The position numbers and the translations under genes were made by a program. From NCBI RefSeq assembly GCF_003121295.1, contig NZ_PHNC01000008.1:62001-126000 (forward strand): DNA of 64,000 nucleotides. Direction: 5' to 3'. Positions 38,584-47,179 of the stretch are shown one piece after another. Each line of letters begins with the position of its first letter. Position 1 is the stretch's first letter. This stretch comes from Streptomyces orinoci. Lineage in GTDB: Bacteria > Actinomycetota > Actinomycetes > Streptomycetales > Streptomycetaceae. Under the pieces are notes generated by a model that saw nothing but the letters and a program-made list of their open reading frames with translations, made no database searches and was not told the DNA's origin.

Positions 38584-39117
38584 CTACATGCCGGAGAGGT
38601 AGCGGACGAGCTCCCAGAAGATGTATTCGGGCGCACCCTTGATGGCCCACTTCACAGGGTTCCAGTCGGAGAGGGAGTTGACCCAGTGCCGGAAGGAACT
38701 GCCGCCCTTCTTGGCTGCTTTCACCGCCGACTTGTACATACCGGGGGACCGCTTCAGAAGACTGATGATCTTCTGCACCGCCTTGGCACGCCCGGCGGCC
38801 GCACCGGGCTCGTCGCCTGCGGACGGTGTGGCGGCATCTGCGGCAGCCTGAGCATCGGCGATGGCGTACATCTCGCTCAACTCAGCCTGGCTGAGGGAAG
38901 CTTCTCCGTTTTCCTCGGAGAGGCTGCCGGCGGCCTTCAGTGCCTGGAAGTCGGCCTCCGAGATCGCTGTCTCGGCGGCGGCAGCGGCATCGGCGGCCGC
39001 GTTTGCAGCAGAAGCCGTGCGCTTCGCCTCCACCGCGGTGGCCGCGGGGGTGGCCACACCAAAGGCAACCGCGACCAGAGCGGTAACGGCAGCGGTTTTC
39101 AAGTACTTGTGGTTCAT
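38584..39117 (-). CDS. Secreted Ala-rich protein of unknown function
   Basis: This 177-residue protein has a signal peptide (MNHKYLKTAAVTALVAVAFG, cut near TPAATAVEA). An Ala-rich helical stretch with acidic spacers follows (ANAAADAAAAAETAISEADF). The C-terminal half is basic and tryptophan-bearing (KAAKKGG, then SLSDWNPVKWAIKGAPEYIF and WELVRYLSGM). The layout of a helical leader followed by a compact cationic, aromatic end resembles a secreted bacteriocin-like or membrane-active peptide precursor, but no cleavage motif proves it. ATG 39117 follows GGAAG. I do not recognise the family. Confidence 0.65.
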   Translation of the reverse strand: MNHKYLKTAAVTALVAVAFGVATPAATAVEAKRTASAANAAADAAAAAETAISEADFQALKAAGSLSEENGEASLSQAELSEMYAIADAQAAADAATPSAGDEPGAAAGRAKAVQKIISLLKRSPGMYKSAVKAAKKGGSSFRHWVNSLSDWNPVKWAIKGAPEYIFWELVRYLSGM

Positions 39118-39757
39118 GTAGTCTTCCCGTGGTTGATGGCACTCACGTCCTTGCAGGGCTCGCCAAAACCAGTCAAGGCGTGAGAGATTCAATCGCTTGA
39201 GAAGGCGGCGGTTCATAGTGAACTGTCGCCTTCTCTTCGTATGCAGGGAGGAAGAGGTCCAGTCGTCAGCAGGCAGTGCTGTCTTTGCCCGGCTTGCTGG
39301 AAAAGCCGCTCAGCGGACTTGTTGTTGGTACCCCCACCCCTGGAGCGAACGGCCTTCTCGATGACCGCTCGATCTGCGGGGTTGAATCTACGTCAGCTTC
39401 CGTAAAAGGGCAAGCAAAGCGCTGCTTTCCTCCTGTGACCTTTGGCACGTCGGCGATGGTGCACTGTGGTCGCGGTACCGAAACTTCCGGAGGTGATTGC
39501 CCGGGCAAGGGCCGGCTGCAACTTGTGCCTGGTGCCGGTGCTATGAGGGCGCCAGTACGCCGGCTCGTTCAAGCCCCAAAAGGACCGGTCGTGCGGATCG
39601 AGTGGGAACGCTAACACCCCGGCGCCGGCCAGGACGTACATCGGTCGTGTACGGCCGAAAAGAACCCCCTCGGTTACTCATCATCACCGAGGAGGTGTTG
39701 TCGGCATCGCCAGCAAGAAACATCAAGCTGCCGAAGAACCAATAACGTTGTGGACGG
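39118..39757. other. Stretch without a supportable gene
   Basis: These 640 bases between the secreted Ala-rich gene and the HNH-like gene hold short frames on both strands with no good ribosome site. A plus-strand frame from 39,276 to 39,614 and a minus-strand one from 39,508 are the longest. Base composition is lower in GC than the surroundings. Nothing is recognised. Confidence 0.4.
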
Positions 39758-40414
39758 TCAGCGGATGCCCAGCCGCGTCAGGGCCGTGGTCCAGTCGGTG
39801 GCGATGGCCACCTGGGCCGGGCGGAGCTGGACCTGGCCGGAGCAGATGGCGGCGTGCAGCTTGTTCTCCACCACGTCCTTGGGGTTGTTGGCCCCGCTAC
39901 CGGGCCGGTGGCCGGGGGACGGCGGCTCCACCCAGAGGTTGCGGGGGTCATTGGGGTCGCCGCCGAGTTCCAGGCTGACCAGGTGGTCGTACTCGGCGTC
40001 GTGCAGGGACCCGTTGTACCCATAGGACTTGGCGTTGGCGGCCTTTTCCGGCCCGGTGATGTAGACGGGCGGCCGGATGCCCTTGGTGTAGCCGGACGGC
40101 CGGCAGATGGTCGAGGTCAGGGTGGCCGGGGTGACATCCGGATTGAGCGCGCCCGGCGTGCACTTGGGGTCGGGCAGCGGCTGCTTGTCGCGGGTGTAGT
40201 GGACGTGGCAGCTGCCCGGCGCGGGCTGCTGCTGGACGGTGTAGTGGCGCTGGGGTCGGGGGCCGGTGGGCAGCGAGACCGCCTTGGCGACCGGCCGGGT
40301 GCCCAAGTCCTGCGAAGCAGCCGAGTGCTGGGTCGCGGCACCGGCGCACCCGGACATGGAGAGGGTCAGGATCGCGGCGGCGACGGTGGTTATTCGGGCA
40401 TGGCGGATGTGCAT
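39758..40414 (-). CDS. HNH-endonuclease-like secreted lipoprotein (copy 1)
   Basis: This 218-residue exported protein has an N-terminal lipobox LTLSMSGCAGAA, which makes Cys23 a likely lipidation site. Its C-terminal part has the HNH-like block AEYDHLVSLELGGDPNDPRN followed by LWVEPPSPG and NPKDVVENKLH, as in small secreted HNH nuclease-type proteins of actinomycetes. CHVHYTRDKQPLPDPKC near residue 75 and a later SICRPSG/ICSGQ set supply four cysteines for possible disulfides. Its last 125 codons are identical at DNA level to those of the gene at 45,677, whereas the leaders differ. Nuclease activity is inferred only. Confidence 0.8.
   Translation of the reverse strand: MHIRHARITTVAAAILTLSMSGCAGAATQHSAASQDLGTRPVAKAVSLPTGPRPQRHYTVQQQPAPGSCHVHYTRDKQPLPDPKCTPGALNPDVTPATLTSTICRPSGYTKGIRPPVYITGPEKAANAKSYGYNGSLHDAEYDHLVSLELGGDPNDPRNLWVEPPSPGHRPGSGANNPKDVVENKLHAAICSGQVQLRPAQVAIATDWTTALTRLGIR
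39762..40135. repeat. 374-bp perfect direct duplicate of 45,681-46,054
   Basis: Reading both stretches side by side shows no difference over 374 bases, covering the 3' part of the two HNH-like genes. Upstream (their 5' halves) identity falls at once, and downstream of the stop they differ completely. This is the pattern of recent gene conversion or of a partial duplication. Confidence 0.93.
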
Positions 40415-40637
40415 GTGCTCCCCCGGTGGTCTTGTGGCGATGTGTACCTGGGGAAGCTAGTGGGGCGGAAGTGCAAGTTGGCTCTGGCCAAGGGTTGTTC
40501 AATCAGAGCTTGGGGGGCTCTTGGGGTAGCTTGGGCTGCGGTTCCGTTTCGCTAACTGAGCGCCGAAGGCTCAGAGCGCTCTGCGCTCGAAGGTGCGGAT
40601 GGGCCCGCCGCCCACAGCGCGTGCGGCGGGCTCTGAG

Positions 40638-42617
40638 TTATGCCGCGGGTACGAGGTTCTCTTCTGTACCGAGGCCCTCGGCCTGAGTGTCGATATACAT
40701 CGTCGTCTCGCCGTCGGACCAGCGGATGACGAGGTCGTCGGTGCGGCCGTTGCCGGTGAAGTTGCCGGTGGTCATCACGGTGCTGTGAGTCCAGGTGCTG
40801 AAGTTGCCCCCGTGGACGGTGTGCGTGGCGCCCAGGCCGTTGACGGTGGTGCCCACATAGCTGTTGATGGAGCCGTCCTTCCAGCGCACCAGCAGGTCCC
40901 ACTTGCTGCTTCCGCTGTACTCACCGGCGGTCAGCAAAGTCGCGTCCTCCCAGGCCTTGTTGGGGTCCTTGAGCTTGTGCTCCTCCGAGAACTTCTTCTC
41001 TGCGCCGACGTTGGTATAGAGGGTCAGCTCACCGTCGGACCAGCGCACCATCAAGTCGGTGACGTATTTGTCGGCGTTGAAGCGGCCCGCGGTGATCTGG
41101 GTGGCGTGCTTCCAGGTGCTGGTCTTCTTGGGGTCGATCATTTGAGTGCCGCCCCAGTTCAGGCCATTGGAGCCGACGTCGCCGTAGAGCGTGACCTCGC
41201 CGTCGGACCAGGTCACGATCAGGTCGAACTGCGAGGATCCGGTGAAGTCACCAGCGGTGATCCCTTCCGCGTGCGTCCATACGCTGTCCTTGGGAGCCAC
41301 CAGCTGCCGTTCGCCGGTGAAGTGGCCTTTGCCGTCGCTGTAGTACATGGTGACTTCGCCATCGGTCCACACCACGATCAGGTCGCTGTGCCCATTGCCG
41401 TTGAAGTCACCGGAAGCCATCAACCTGGCGTGCTGCCAAGTCTCGCCGCCATACTTGCCGCCCATGGAATAGGGAACGGCGGGCTGCTGGTAGGGATCGG
41501 GGCGCTCAACCTTGCGGTCGCTCTTGGCGTCGTCGTAGAGCCGGAAGAACTGGTCGCCGTGCATGGGGCTGTAGGTCAGCCAGTCCACATCGTCGTCATT
41601 GCCACCACCGTTGTAGCCGCCGACGTTTCCAATGATCTCGCCGGTGCCGTTGCTCCAGTCGATCTTCGAGAACCACGGGCCGCCCGAAACCCCGCCATAC
41701 ATGCCGTTGCACAGGGCCTGTATTTGGTAGTAGCCGGGCAGGGCCCACGTCTGGGTGGGGCAACGCACGGCTTCGTCTGCCGAGTCGTGTGAGGCCTTGG
41801 GATAGCCGACCATGGTGACGTCGTTGTTGTACTTCGGCGTGCGGGCCAGGGAGTTAGCCCCCACTACGTCCTGCACGTTCCTACCGTTCGACGACTTCGC
41901 AAGCCGGGCGAAGGCGAAGTCCAGATCCGAGGTCTTGTCCTTGGTGTTGGGCTTGTCGTATCTGGGGTCGACAAACCACTTGTCGACCCGGTAGAACCCG
42001 TACTCCTGCTTGTCCAGCGATGCCCCGGTGCGGTACCAGGGAACGAAGACCGATTTGCCGCCCGTGCAATGTGCTGCGGTGAGGATCACATTCCGGCTGG
42101 GGCTTTGCACAACACTGGCCGAGCAAGAGTGCGCTCGCATCTCACCGGTGGTCGGGTCCTGCTTGTAAGTGAAGAGGACACCAACGGACTTTGCGCCGAG
42201 GATGTGCTCCGCGGTCGGTCTGCTGGCCGCGGCTCCCGTCCCCTTGGGGGCTGCTTTCCGCGCCTTGTCCTTGCCGGGAGGCGCCACGGGGCGAGCGGGG
42301 TCCGTGGCGGTAGCCATACGCTCGGGCGTCCAGAAACGTAGGACGTCCGCATTGCTCCAGTCGCTGTCCTCAACCCCCGAGCGGAGACCGGTAGGCGGCG
42401 GAGCCGGCGTAGTCGTTGCCGGGCCGTGCGTTGAAGGCGTGCTGGGTTTCGCGCCAATGTGCAGGCCGTCTACACGTTTATGAGCTGCGCCGGTTGGCCG
42501 TGAGATGTGTTCGCTCGGGCCTTCGGCATAGGCAAGGGAGCCTGCGCTGCCCAGGAACAACGCGGTACCAACGGCAGATAAGGCGATATTCCGTATTCGT
42601 CTACATGAAGTGGGCAA
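40638..42617 (-). CDS. Secreted trypsin-like serine protease with FG-GAP-like repeats (cassette copy 2)
   Basis: This 659-residue paralogue of the protease at 23,846 has the same order. It has a signal peptide ending SLAYAEGP, a Thr/Pro linker, and an S1-type protease domain with His in LTAAHCTGG, Asp in SDLDFAFARL and Ser in GVSGGPWFS. Five C-terminal repeats of about 52 residues follow (DLIVVWTDGEVTMYYSDGKG and so on). The start is TTG 42617, preceded by AGAAGGA, in the same context as copy 1, so two independent copies support a TTG start. It lies 146 bases after the anchor-protein gene. The two copies differ throughout (roughly 60-70 percent by eye), so the duplication is old and both appear to be maintained. 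Confidence 0.9.
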   Translation of the reverse strand: MPTSCRRIRNIALSAVGTALFLGSAGSLAYAEGPSEHISRPTGAAHKRVDGLHIGAKPSTPSTHGPATTTPAPPPTGLRSGVEDSDWSNADVLRFWTPERMATATDPARPVAPPGKDKARKAAPKGTGAAASRPTAEHILGAKSVGVLFTYKQDPTTGEMRAHSCSASVVQSPSRNVILTAAHCTGGKSVFVPWYRTGASLDKQEYGFYRVDKWFVDPRYDKPNTKDKTSDLDFAFARLAKSSNGRNVQDVVGANSLARTPKYNNDVTMVGYPKASHDSADEAVRCPTQTWALPGYYQIQALCNGMYGGVSGGPWFSKIDWSNGTGEIIGNVGGYNGGGNDDDVDWLTYSPMHGDQFFRLYDDAKSDRKVERPDPYQQPAVPYSMGGKYGGETWQHARLMASGDFNGNGHSDLIVVWTDGEVTMYYSDGKGHFTGERQLVAPKDSVWTHAEGITAGDFTGSSQFDLIVTWSDGEVTLYGDVGSNGLNWGGTQMIDPKKTSTWKHATQITAGRFNADKYVTDLMVRWSDGELTLYTNVGAEKKFSEEHKLKDPNKAWEDATLLTAGEYSGSSKWDLLVRWKDGSINSYVGTTVNGLGATHTVHGGNFSTWTHSTVMTTGNFTGNGRTDDLVIRWSDGETTMYIDTQAEGLGTEENLVPAA

Positions 42618-42763
42618 GGAAATGTTTCCTTCTCGTACAGTGATTACTCCGGCCAACACGGACCAGAGGGGCATGTGAAAAGCCGCGAGCGCAGGAAGAG
42701 GTGTGCCGCGTACCGCTCAGCGGTGATCCGCCCCGGCGCACGTCGCGGCGCCTGATTTGGCGG

Positions 42764-43642
42764 TCAGGAAGAAGTATCGGCCGCGCGTCGCTTGTGTCGC
42801 ACGATGAAGCCACCGACTGCGGCAAGGGTGATGACCCCGGTGGCGATAGCTGCGCCGATTAGCCAGGGATGCTCGTGTTGAGATACCGGCTTGCCGGCCA
42901 ACGTCACCTGCTGGGTGATGCCCTGGCGCCGGTGGCGGCCGACTACCGTCATCGGGTACTGCCCGGCGGGAATGTCCTGGGCCAGTGTGGCGTGTCCCCC
43001 ATAAACGGTCGCCCCGTCGTCACCCTTGCAACCGGGGTCGTCCGCGCCCTTCTTGACTGTCAACGGATGCTTGAACACCGGTGATTCGATGGTCAGCGTG
43101 TCGTCGTCCAGCCCCAGCCGACGGTCGGCGATAAGGACTTTGACACTGCTCCCCGGACGAACGGGCGCGGGGATATTGCTGCATGGCCCCGCGCTCTTGG
43201 GATGGATGACGAACCGGTCCACCGCGGCCATCCCTCTGGCGACGACGGTGAGGCGCGCGGTGGCGATGGTGTGGCCCTGGCTGGCCGCGGTGACGGGATA
43301 AGTTCCCGGCGAGACATCGTCGCGGATCGCGTACGGGGGCCTCCCCGGCCTGTCCGTCTGCACAAAGGTAGTTGAGCCCTTTTCCATCGGGCTGAGCGGA
43401 ACCGGCTCGGTCAGGGCTGGTGAGGTGACGATCACCTTCTCCGCCCCCGTAGGCACGTTCCATGCGTTGAAGGCGACTTCCCCTCCCACATCGAGTTTGG
43501 GCAGCGAACCAAAATACGTCAGGCGAGGAGCGTCGGTTGCTGCGGCAGGTGATGCGACAGCCGTCAAGCCGAATAACCCAACGATCAGACAGACGCCCAA
43601 GGCCCGGTGCGGTCCTGGCATGCCCGGCTTGCCCCTACGCAC
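42764..43642 (-). CDS. Secreted, membrane-anchored partner protein (cassette copy 2)
   Basis: This 292-residue paralogue of the protein at 22,794 has a signal peptide (about 1-34, ASPAAATDAP) and two internal beta-rich repeats closing DVSPGTYPVTAASQG and DIPAGQYPMTVVGRH. Two cysteine sites follow (PCSNIPAP and DPGCKGDD). It ends with a final transmembrane helix (LIGAAIATGVITLAAVGGFI) and the basic tail RHKRRAADTSS. The start is GTG 43642, immediately after GGGGGGAGAGCT, matching the GGGGAGAG of copy 1. It is upstream of, and cotranscribed with, the protease at 40,638. A third, dead copy of the C-terminus lies at 49,991-50,180. Confidence 0.82.
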   Translation of the reverse strand: MRRGKPGMPGPHRALGVCLIVGLFGLTAVASPAAATDAPRLTYFGSLPKLDVGGEVAFNAWNVPTGAEKVIVTSPALTEPVPLSPMEKGSTTFVQTDRPGRPPYAIRDDVSPGTYPVTAASQGHTIATARLTVVARGMAAVDRFVIHPKSAGPCSNIPAPVRPGSSVKVLIADRRLGLDDDTLTIESPVFKHPLTVKKGADDPGCKGDDGATVYGGHATLAQDIPAGQYPMTVVGRHRRQGITQQVTLAGKPVSQHEHPWLIGAAIATGVITLAAVGGFIVRHKRRAADTSS

Positions 43643-43749
43643 AGCTCTCCCCCCAACTCACCTGCTCGGCTTTACGTGAGCAGTGAATGGATCATGCCAC
43701 GTACATGCTCATCCGTACACCTCTGGTAACCGCAGGCAAGCCATGAGTG

Positions 43750-44874
43750 ATGTTGGTTGAACCGTGCACGTCCGCGCGGACCTGCCGGACCGCCGGCATA
43801 GCGCCGTTCCGCCAGCAGGGCATCCTCCCCGCCAGCCCCTCCGTCGTCGGTGCCTTGGCTCGTGCGCTCTCGGTTTCCGTTGCCGAACTGAATGGCCGGC
43901 CTTACCTTGACGAGCTGAGGAAAGACCAGCTCGATGCGCTGATCCAGCCAATCCGGGAAGCGCTGAACGTCTACGATGTCGGCCCTGACCCCGATGTGTC
44001 CCCCCGGCCGGTCAATGAACTTGAGGCACCGGGGGATTCCCTCTGCGCTCTGGTCCGTGCGGCCAACATCAAAAGGGTTGCCTCGGAGCTTCCGGTTCTG
44101 ATCCATGAGGCAACGACAACGGCCCATAGCCACCCGGACGGCCGGAACTGGCGACTCCTTGCCGGCGCCTACCGAACCGCCTTTGACGTGACTACCAAGC
44201 TCGGTTTCCCGGACCTGTGCACAGTGGCCCTCGATCGAATGGACTGGGCCGCTCAGCGTGCCTCGGACCCCATTCTCGGTGGCCTGCGGCAGTACCACCG
44301 CGCGCTGGCCTGCCTGCGGGCCGGTGATTACCGGACGGGCAAACGGCTGGTGCGCATGGGTATTTCCCTTGTCGAGCAGGCCGACTCCGGTCGTGTACGT
44401 GATGTCGTCACCGGACAGCTCCATCTGGGCGCCGCGGTGCTGGCGGGGAGAGACAAGGACAAGGACACCGCCGAGGAACATCTTGGCGTGGCAGGCCGGA
44501 TCGCGGAACGCACCGGCCCAGCCGAGAGGATCCACTGGCTGTCGTTCGGTCCGACCAATGTCGGCGCACATGGCGTGAGCGTTCTCGCGGAACTGGATCA
44601 GTATCCGGAATCCGTTCAAGCCGCCAAGGAAACAGTAATTCCCGGTGGTTGGCCGCCATCTCGGATGGCGCACCACTATGCCGAGGTGGCCAGGGCGCAA
44701 ATGTGGACAGGGCATACGGACGCGGCCTTCAAGAACTTGCAGCTTGCGCGGAAGCTCGCACCGCAGCAGACGCGATACCACCCCACGGTCCGCGAGACCT
44801 ATGCCGGACTTGAGTCGGCAAAGCGCCGAATGCCGGACACCTTCAGCAACTTCGGGGCGTGGCTCGGCGGATAG
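43750..44874 (+). CDS. XRE-type regulator lacking its HTH, possibly decayed at the 5' end
   Basis: This 374-residue protein matches the C-terminal part of Streptomyces XRE regulators that carry a TPR-like sensor domain. It reads PSPSVVGALARALSVSVAEL and then helical repeats such as LGGLRQYHRALACLRAGDYR and AEEHLGVAGRIAERTG. The first conserved words correspond to the last helix of the HTH; the first 22 residues are unlike any HTH and contain two Cys. The helix-turn-helix has therefore been lost or is out of frame upstream of 43,810. No good ribosome site precedes GTG 43747 or ATG 43750. It is followed by two small genes typically found with such regulators. It may still bind ligand but should not bind DNA alone. 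Confidence 0.6.
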   Translation: MLVEPCTSARTCRTAGIAPFRQQGILPASPSVVGALARALSVSVAELNGRPYLDELRKDQLDALIQPIREALNVYDVGPDPDVSPRPVNELEAPGDSLCALVRAANIKRVASELPVLIHEATTTAHSHPDGRNWRLLAGAYRTAFDVTTKLGFPDLCTVALDRMDWAAQRASDPILGGLRQYHRALACLRAGDYRTGKRLVRMGISLVEQADSGRVRDVVTGQLHLGAAVLAGRDKDKDTAEEHLGVAGRIAERTGPAERIHWLSFGPTNVGAHGVSVLAELDQYPESVQAAKETVIPGGWPPSRMAHHYAEVARAQMWTGHTDAAFKNLQLARKLAPQQTRYHPTVRETYAGLESAKRRMPDTFSNFGAWLGG

Positions 44875-44943
44875 CCGCGTAACCGCACGTGAACCACCGC
44901 GGGCGAGGGCGGTCTTCCGGCCACATGACGGGAGGGCGTGCTG

Positions 44944-45141
44944 ATGAGTGCCGACCGTAGCGCGCTGCCCAAGAAGGGGGCGTTCGTAGTGGACACCGCC
45001 CGCGGCACGGTCGGCCAGGTCATGGACCACCTGGACGATCACATTCAACTACGGCCGTCCGGAGGCGCTTTGGAGTGGGATGCGAACCCGGCGGCGGTGC
45101 GCCCCGTGACCGCTACCGAGCTCAAGGGGGCGGAGAAGTGA
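44944..45141 (+). CDS. Small conserved Streptomyces-type protein
   Basis: This 65-residue cytosolic protein starts at ATG 44944, eight bases after GGGAGGG (GTG 44938 is too close). It contains GAFVVDTARGTVGQVMDH and ends PVTATELKGAEK. It occurs in Streptomyces between XRE/TPR regulators and small partner genes. No function is known. It overlaps the next gene by GTGA. Confidence 0.7.
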   Translation: MSADRSALPKKGAFVVDTARGTVGQVMDHLDDHIQLRPSGGALEWDANPAAVRPVTATELKGAEK

Positions 45142-45359
45142 TCCAGCACGCCCAGTGGAGGATCGGCCCTGCCAAGGCGCCGGGCAATCCGCCCCTGGCA
45201 CACGAGATGGTGTGCGTCGCCTGCACCGACAGCTCGGGTCCCCGCCGGGAGTTCGAGGCAGCCTGCGACTGGGCGTTCCGGCATTCCGGCGGTCACCTCT
45301 CCCACACCGCGTACCGCGAAGTCGTACACCGGTACTGGCGGACCGCACCGGTGGATTGA
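45138..45359 (+). CDS. Small DUF7848-like protein
   Basis: This 73-residue protein starts at GTG 45138, overlapping the previous stop. It has CVAC near residue 28, a DWAFRHSGGHLSHTAYREV stretch and a final RYWRTAP. The Cys pair and two His could bind a metal. It resembles the DUF7848 group that accompanies such regulators; the assignment is from memory of the pattern. A hairpin terminator follows. Confidence 0.65.
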   Translation: MIQHAQWRIGPAKAPGNPPLAHEMVCVACTDSSGPRREFEAACDWAFRHSGGHLSHTAYREVVHRYWRTAPVD

Positions 45360-45370
45360 CCACCGGTGAA

Positions 45371-45398
45371 GGGGCGTACCCGGAACCCGGTACGCCCC
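45371..45398. terminator. Hairpin terminator after the small-gene pair
   Basis: A perfect 10-bp stem, GGGGCGTACC with its complement, and an 8-base loop lie 12 bases after the stop, followed by TTT. Confidence 0.82.
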
Positions 45399-45477
45399 TT
45401 TGGGGGCCGTGCTTCCTGGAGGGTGCCTGAGAAGTCCCCTGCGGGCCAGCTGACTTGGTAGTTGCTCCTTCGGGAGC

Positions 45478-45656
45478 GACCAGGGCTACCGCGGCCGTGA
45501 CTTCCTGGCGGGCATCCGCGAAACGCACGGGATCACCATCCAGACCGCCGGCTCGCCAAGGACTACGAGTACCGGCTCGGCATCTCCGAAAGCGCCGTCT
45601 ACCTGGCCACCATCATGCTCCTGCTCCATCGGGCCTCAGCAAGAATGCACCCCTGA
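45478..45656 (+). mobile_element. IS5-family transposase, C-terminal remnant
   Basis: The plus strand reads DQGYRGRDFLAGIRETHGIT, then in a shifted frame RLAKDYEYRLGISESAVYLA and MLLLHRAS with a stop at 45,656. Both are conserved blocks of IS5-group DDE transposases, which normally have about 45 residues (including the catalytic Glu region) between them. The core has been deleted and neither inverted repeats nor an N-terminus is present. This dead fragment lies directly beside the second HNH-like gene. Confidence 0.75.
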
Positions 45657-45676
45657 GCGGGACTCTCAGACACCCT

Positions 45677-46333
45677 CTACCGGATGCCCAGCCGCGTCAG
45701 GGCCGTGGTCCAGTCGGTGGCGATGGCCACCTGGGCCGGGCGGAGCTGGACCTGGCCGGAGCAGATGGCGGCGTGCAGCTTGTTCTCCACCACGTCCTTG
45801 GGGTTGTTGGCCCCGCTACCGGGCCGGTGGCCGGGGGACGGCGGCTCCACCCAGAGGTTGCGGGGGTCATTGGGGTCGCCGCCGAGTTCCAGGCTGACCA
45901 GGTGGTCGTACTCGGCGTCGTGCAGGGACCCGTTGTACCCATAGGACTTGGCGTTGGCGGCCTTTTCCGGCCCGGTGATGTAGACGGGCGGCCGGATGCC
46001 CTTGGTGTAGCCGGACGGCCGGCAGATGGTCGAGGTCAGGGTGGCCGGGGTGACGTCCGGGTTGAGGGCGCCCGGCGTGCACTTGGGGTCGGGCAGGGGC
46101 TGCTTGTCGCGGGTGTAGTGGACGTGGCAGCTGCCGGGCGCGGGCTGGCGCTGGACGGTGTAGTGGCGCTGAGGGCCGGGGCCGGTCGGCAGGGAGCCCG
46201 CCTTGGCGGCGGGGCGGGCCTGCGAGGCCATGGACGCGGCCGGGCCGTGGGTCGCGGCACCCGCGACGCCGGTCAGCGGCAGCGACAGGAGTGCTGCGGC
46301 GGCCGCGGTTATTCGGGCATGCCGGATGTGCAT
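45677..46333 (-). CDS. HNH-endonuclease-like secreted protein (copy 2)
   Basis: This 218-residue paralogue of the gene at 39,758 has a C-terminal 140 residues that are the same (AEYDHLVSLELGGDPNDPRN, LWVEPPSPG, VENKLHAAICSGQ). The leader differs: SLPLTGVAGAATHG has Val where copy 1 has the lipobox Cys, so this form should be freely secreted with cleavage after AGA or AGAA. Cys positions in the body are kept. The ATG at 46333 is preceded by GGGGGAGA. The DNA of the 3' half is identical to copy 1, implying very recent conversion. An IS5-type remnant lies at its 3' side. Confidence 0.8.
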   Translation of the reverse strand: MHIRHARITAAAAALLSLPLTGVAGAATHGPAASMASQARPAAKAGSLPTGPGPQRHYTVQRQPAPGSCHVHYTRDKQPLPDPKCTPGALNPDVTPATLTSTICRPSGYTKGIRPPVYITGPEKAANAKSYGYNGSLHDAEYDHLVSLELGGDPNDPRNLWVEPPSPGHRPGSGANNPKDVVENKLHAAICSGQVQLRPAQVAIATDWTTALTRLGIR

Positions 46334-46472
46334 GTTCTCCCCCGTTGTTGGTGTTGTGATTGTTGTGACGGGGGGAGGCTAGTGGGGCAAGCGGCCAAGC
46401 CGACTCCAACTGAAGGAGCTTGGGGCGAGCTTGAATTGAACTTGGCGGGGGGTTGAATTCCGGTTCGGCGGC

Positions 46473-46868
46473 TCAGGCCGCGGTGAAGAAGGCGCCCATG
46501 CCGTCTACGTCCGACAGGTAGCTGTCGATCGCGGTGATACGGCCATGGCGGATGGTCAGCACGGTCGCCAGGTATTCGTCGAGCGTGCGGCCGTCGGGGG
46601 CGGTCGCGGTGTTGTGCAGCGAAAGGGCGGCACCATGCGCGCCGACGAGCAGGTGCAGCAACTCGGTGTGCAGCCCCCGGCCCACGATCTCCCGGGCCCG
46701 GCTCACGGCCGCGTCCGGGCCATGGATGATTCCGGAGATGGTGCCGGTTCCCGGCATGGTCCAGGTGATGTCATCCGCCAGCAGGCCGTGCAGGGCATCC
46801 CAGTCCCGTGCCCGGAACGCGGCGAGGAAGCGTTCGGCGATTGCGGCGTGGGTGTTGTTTGTGGACAT
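46473..46868 (-). CDS. NTF2-like (SnoaL-type) protein
   Basis: This 131-residue cone-shaped NTF2-fold protein starts MSTNNTHAAIAERFLAAFRA, followed by RDWDALHGLLADDITWTMPG and the final beta strand VLTIRHGRITAIDSYLSDVD. The length and motifs match the SnoaL-like polyketide cyclase/ketosteroid isomerase-like superfamily, whose members are enzymes or small-molecule binders. GGGAG precedes the ATG at 46868. There are no obvious functional partners nearby. Confidence 0.88.
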   Translation of the reverse strand: MSTNNTHAAIAERFLAAFRARDWDALHGLLADDITWTMPGTGTISGIIHGPDAAVSRAREIVGRGLHTELLHLLVGAHGAALSLHNTATAPDGRTLDEYLATVLTIRHGRITAIDSYLSDVDGMGAFFTAA

Positions 46869-46960
46869 GGGGGCTCCCGTTCCGAGCTGACTTCCGCCAA
46901 TTCACCGGTGAGCCTAAAGGGTTGGGCCCGGCAGCACGCCCCGTCAGCCTGGTGCTCTCG

Positions 46961-47179
46961 CTACCCGGTTGTGCACAGCGCTTCGCGCTTGAGGGTGCGA
47001 ATGAAAGAGGCCCAGCTGGTGGTGGGGAACACCAGGGCTGGGCCGGTCGGAGCCTTGCTGTCGCGGACGGGTATGGAGCCGGGGTGGTCTTCTGCCACTT
47101 CGACGCAGTTGCCGCCGTCTCCATTGGTGTAGGACGAGGTGCGCCATTCCATCGCGGCCAAGTCAGCTGTGCTGCCCAT
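46961..47179 (-). CDS. DUF397 protein
   Basis: This 72-residue protein has the DUF397 signature: MEWRTSSYTNGDGGNCVEVA, then VRDSKAPTGPALVFPTTSWA and SFIRTLK. DUF397 proteins are partners of XRE/DUF5753 regulators in Streptomyces (BldB-like and Scr1-type pairs) and are thought to antagonise or assist them. It overlaps the 3' end of the regulator gene by 17 bp, so the two are one operon. Confidence 0.93.
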   Translation of the reverse strand: MGSTADLAAMEWRTSSYTNGDGGNCVEVAEDHPGSIPVRDSKAPTGPALVFPTTSWASFIRTLKREALCTTG

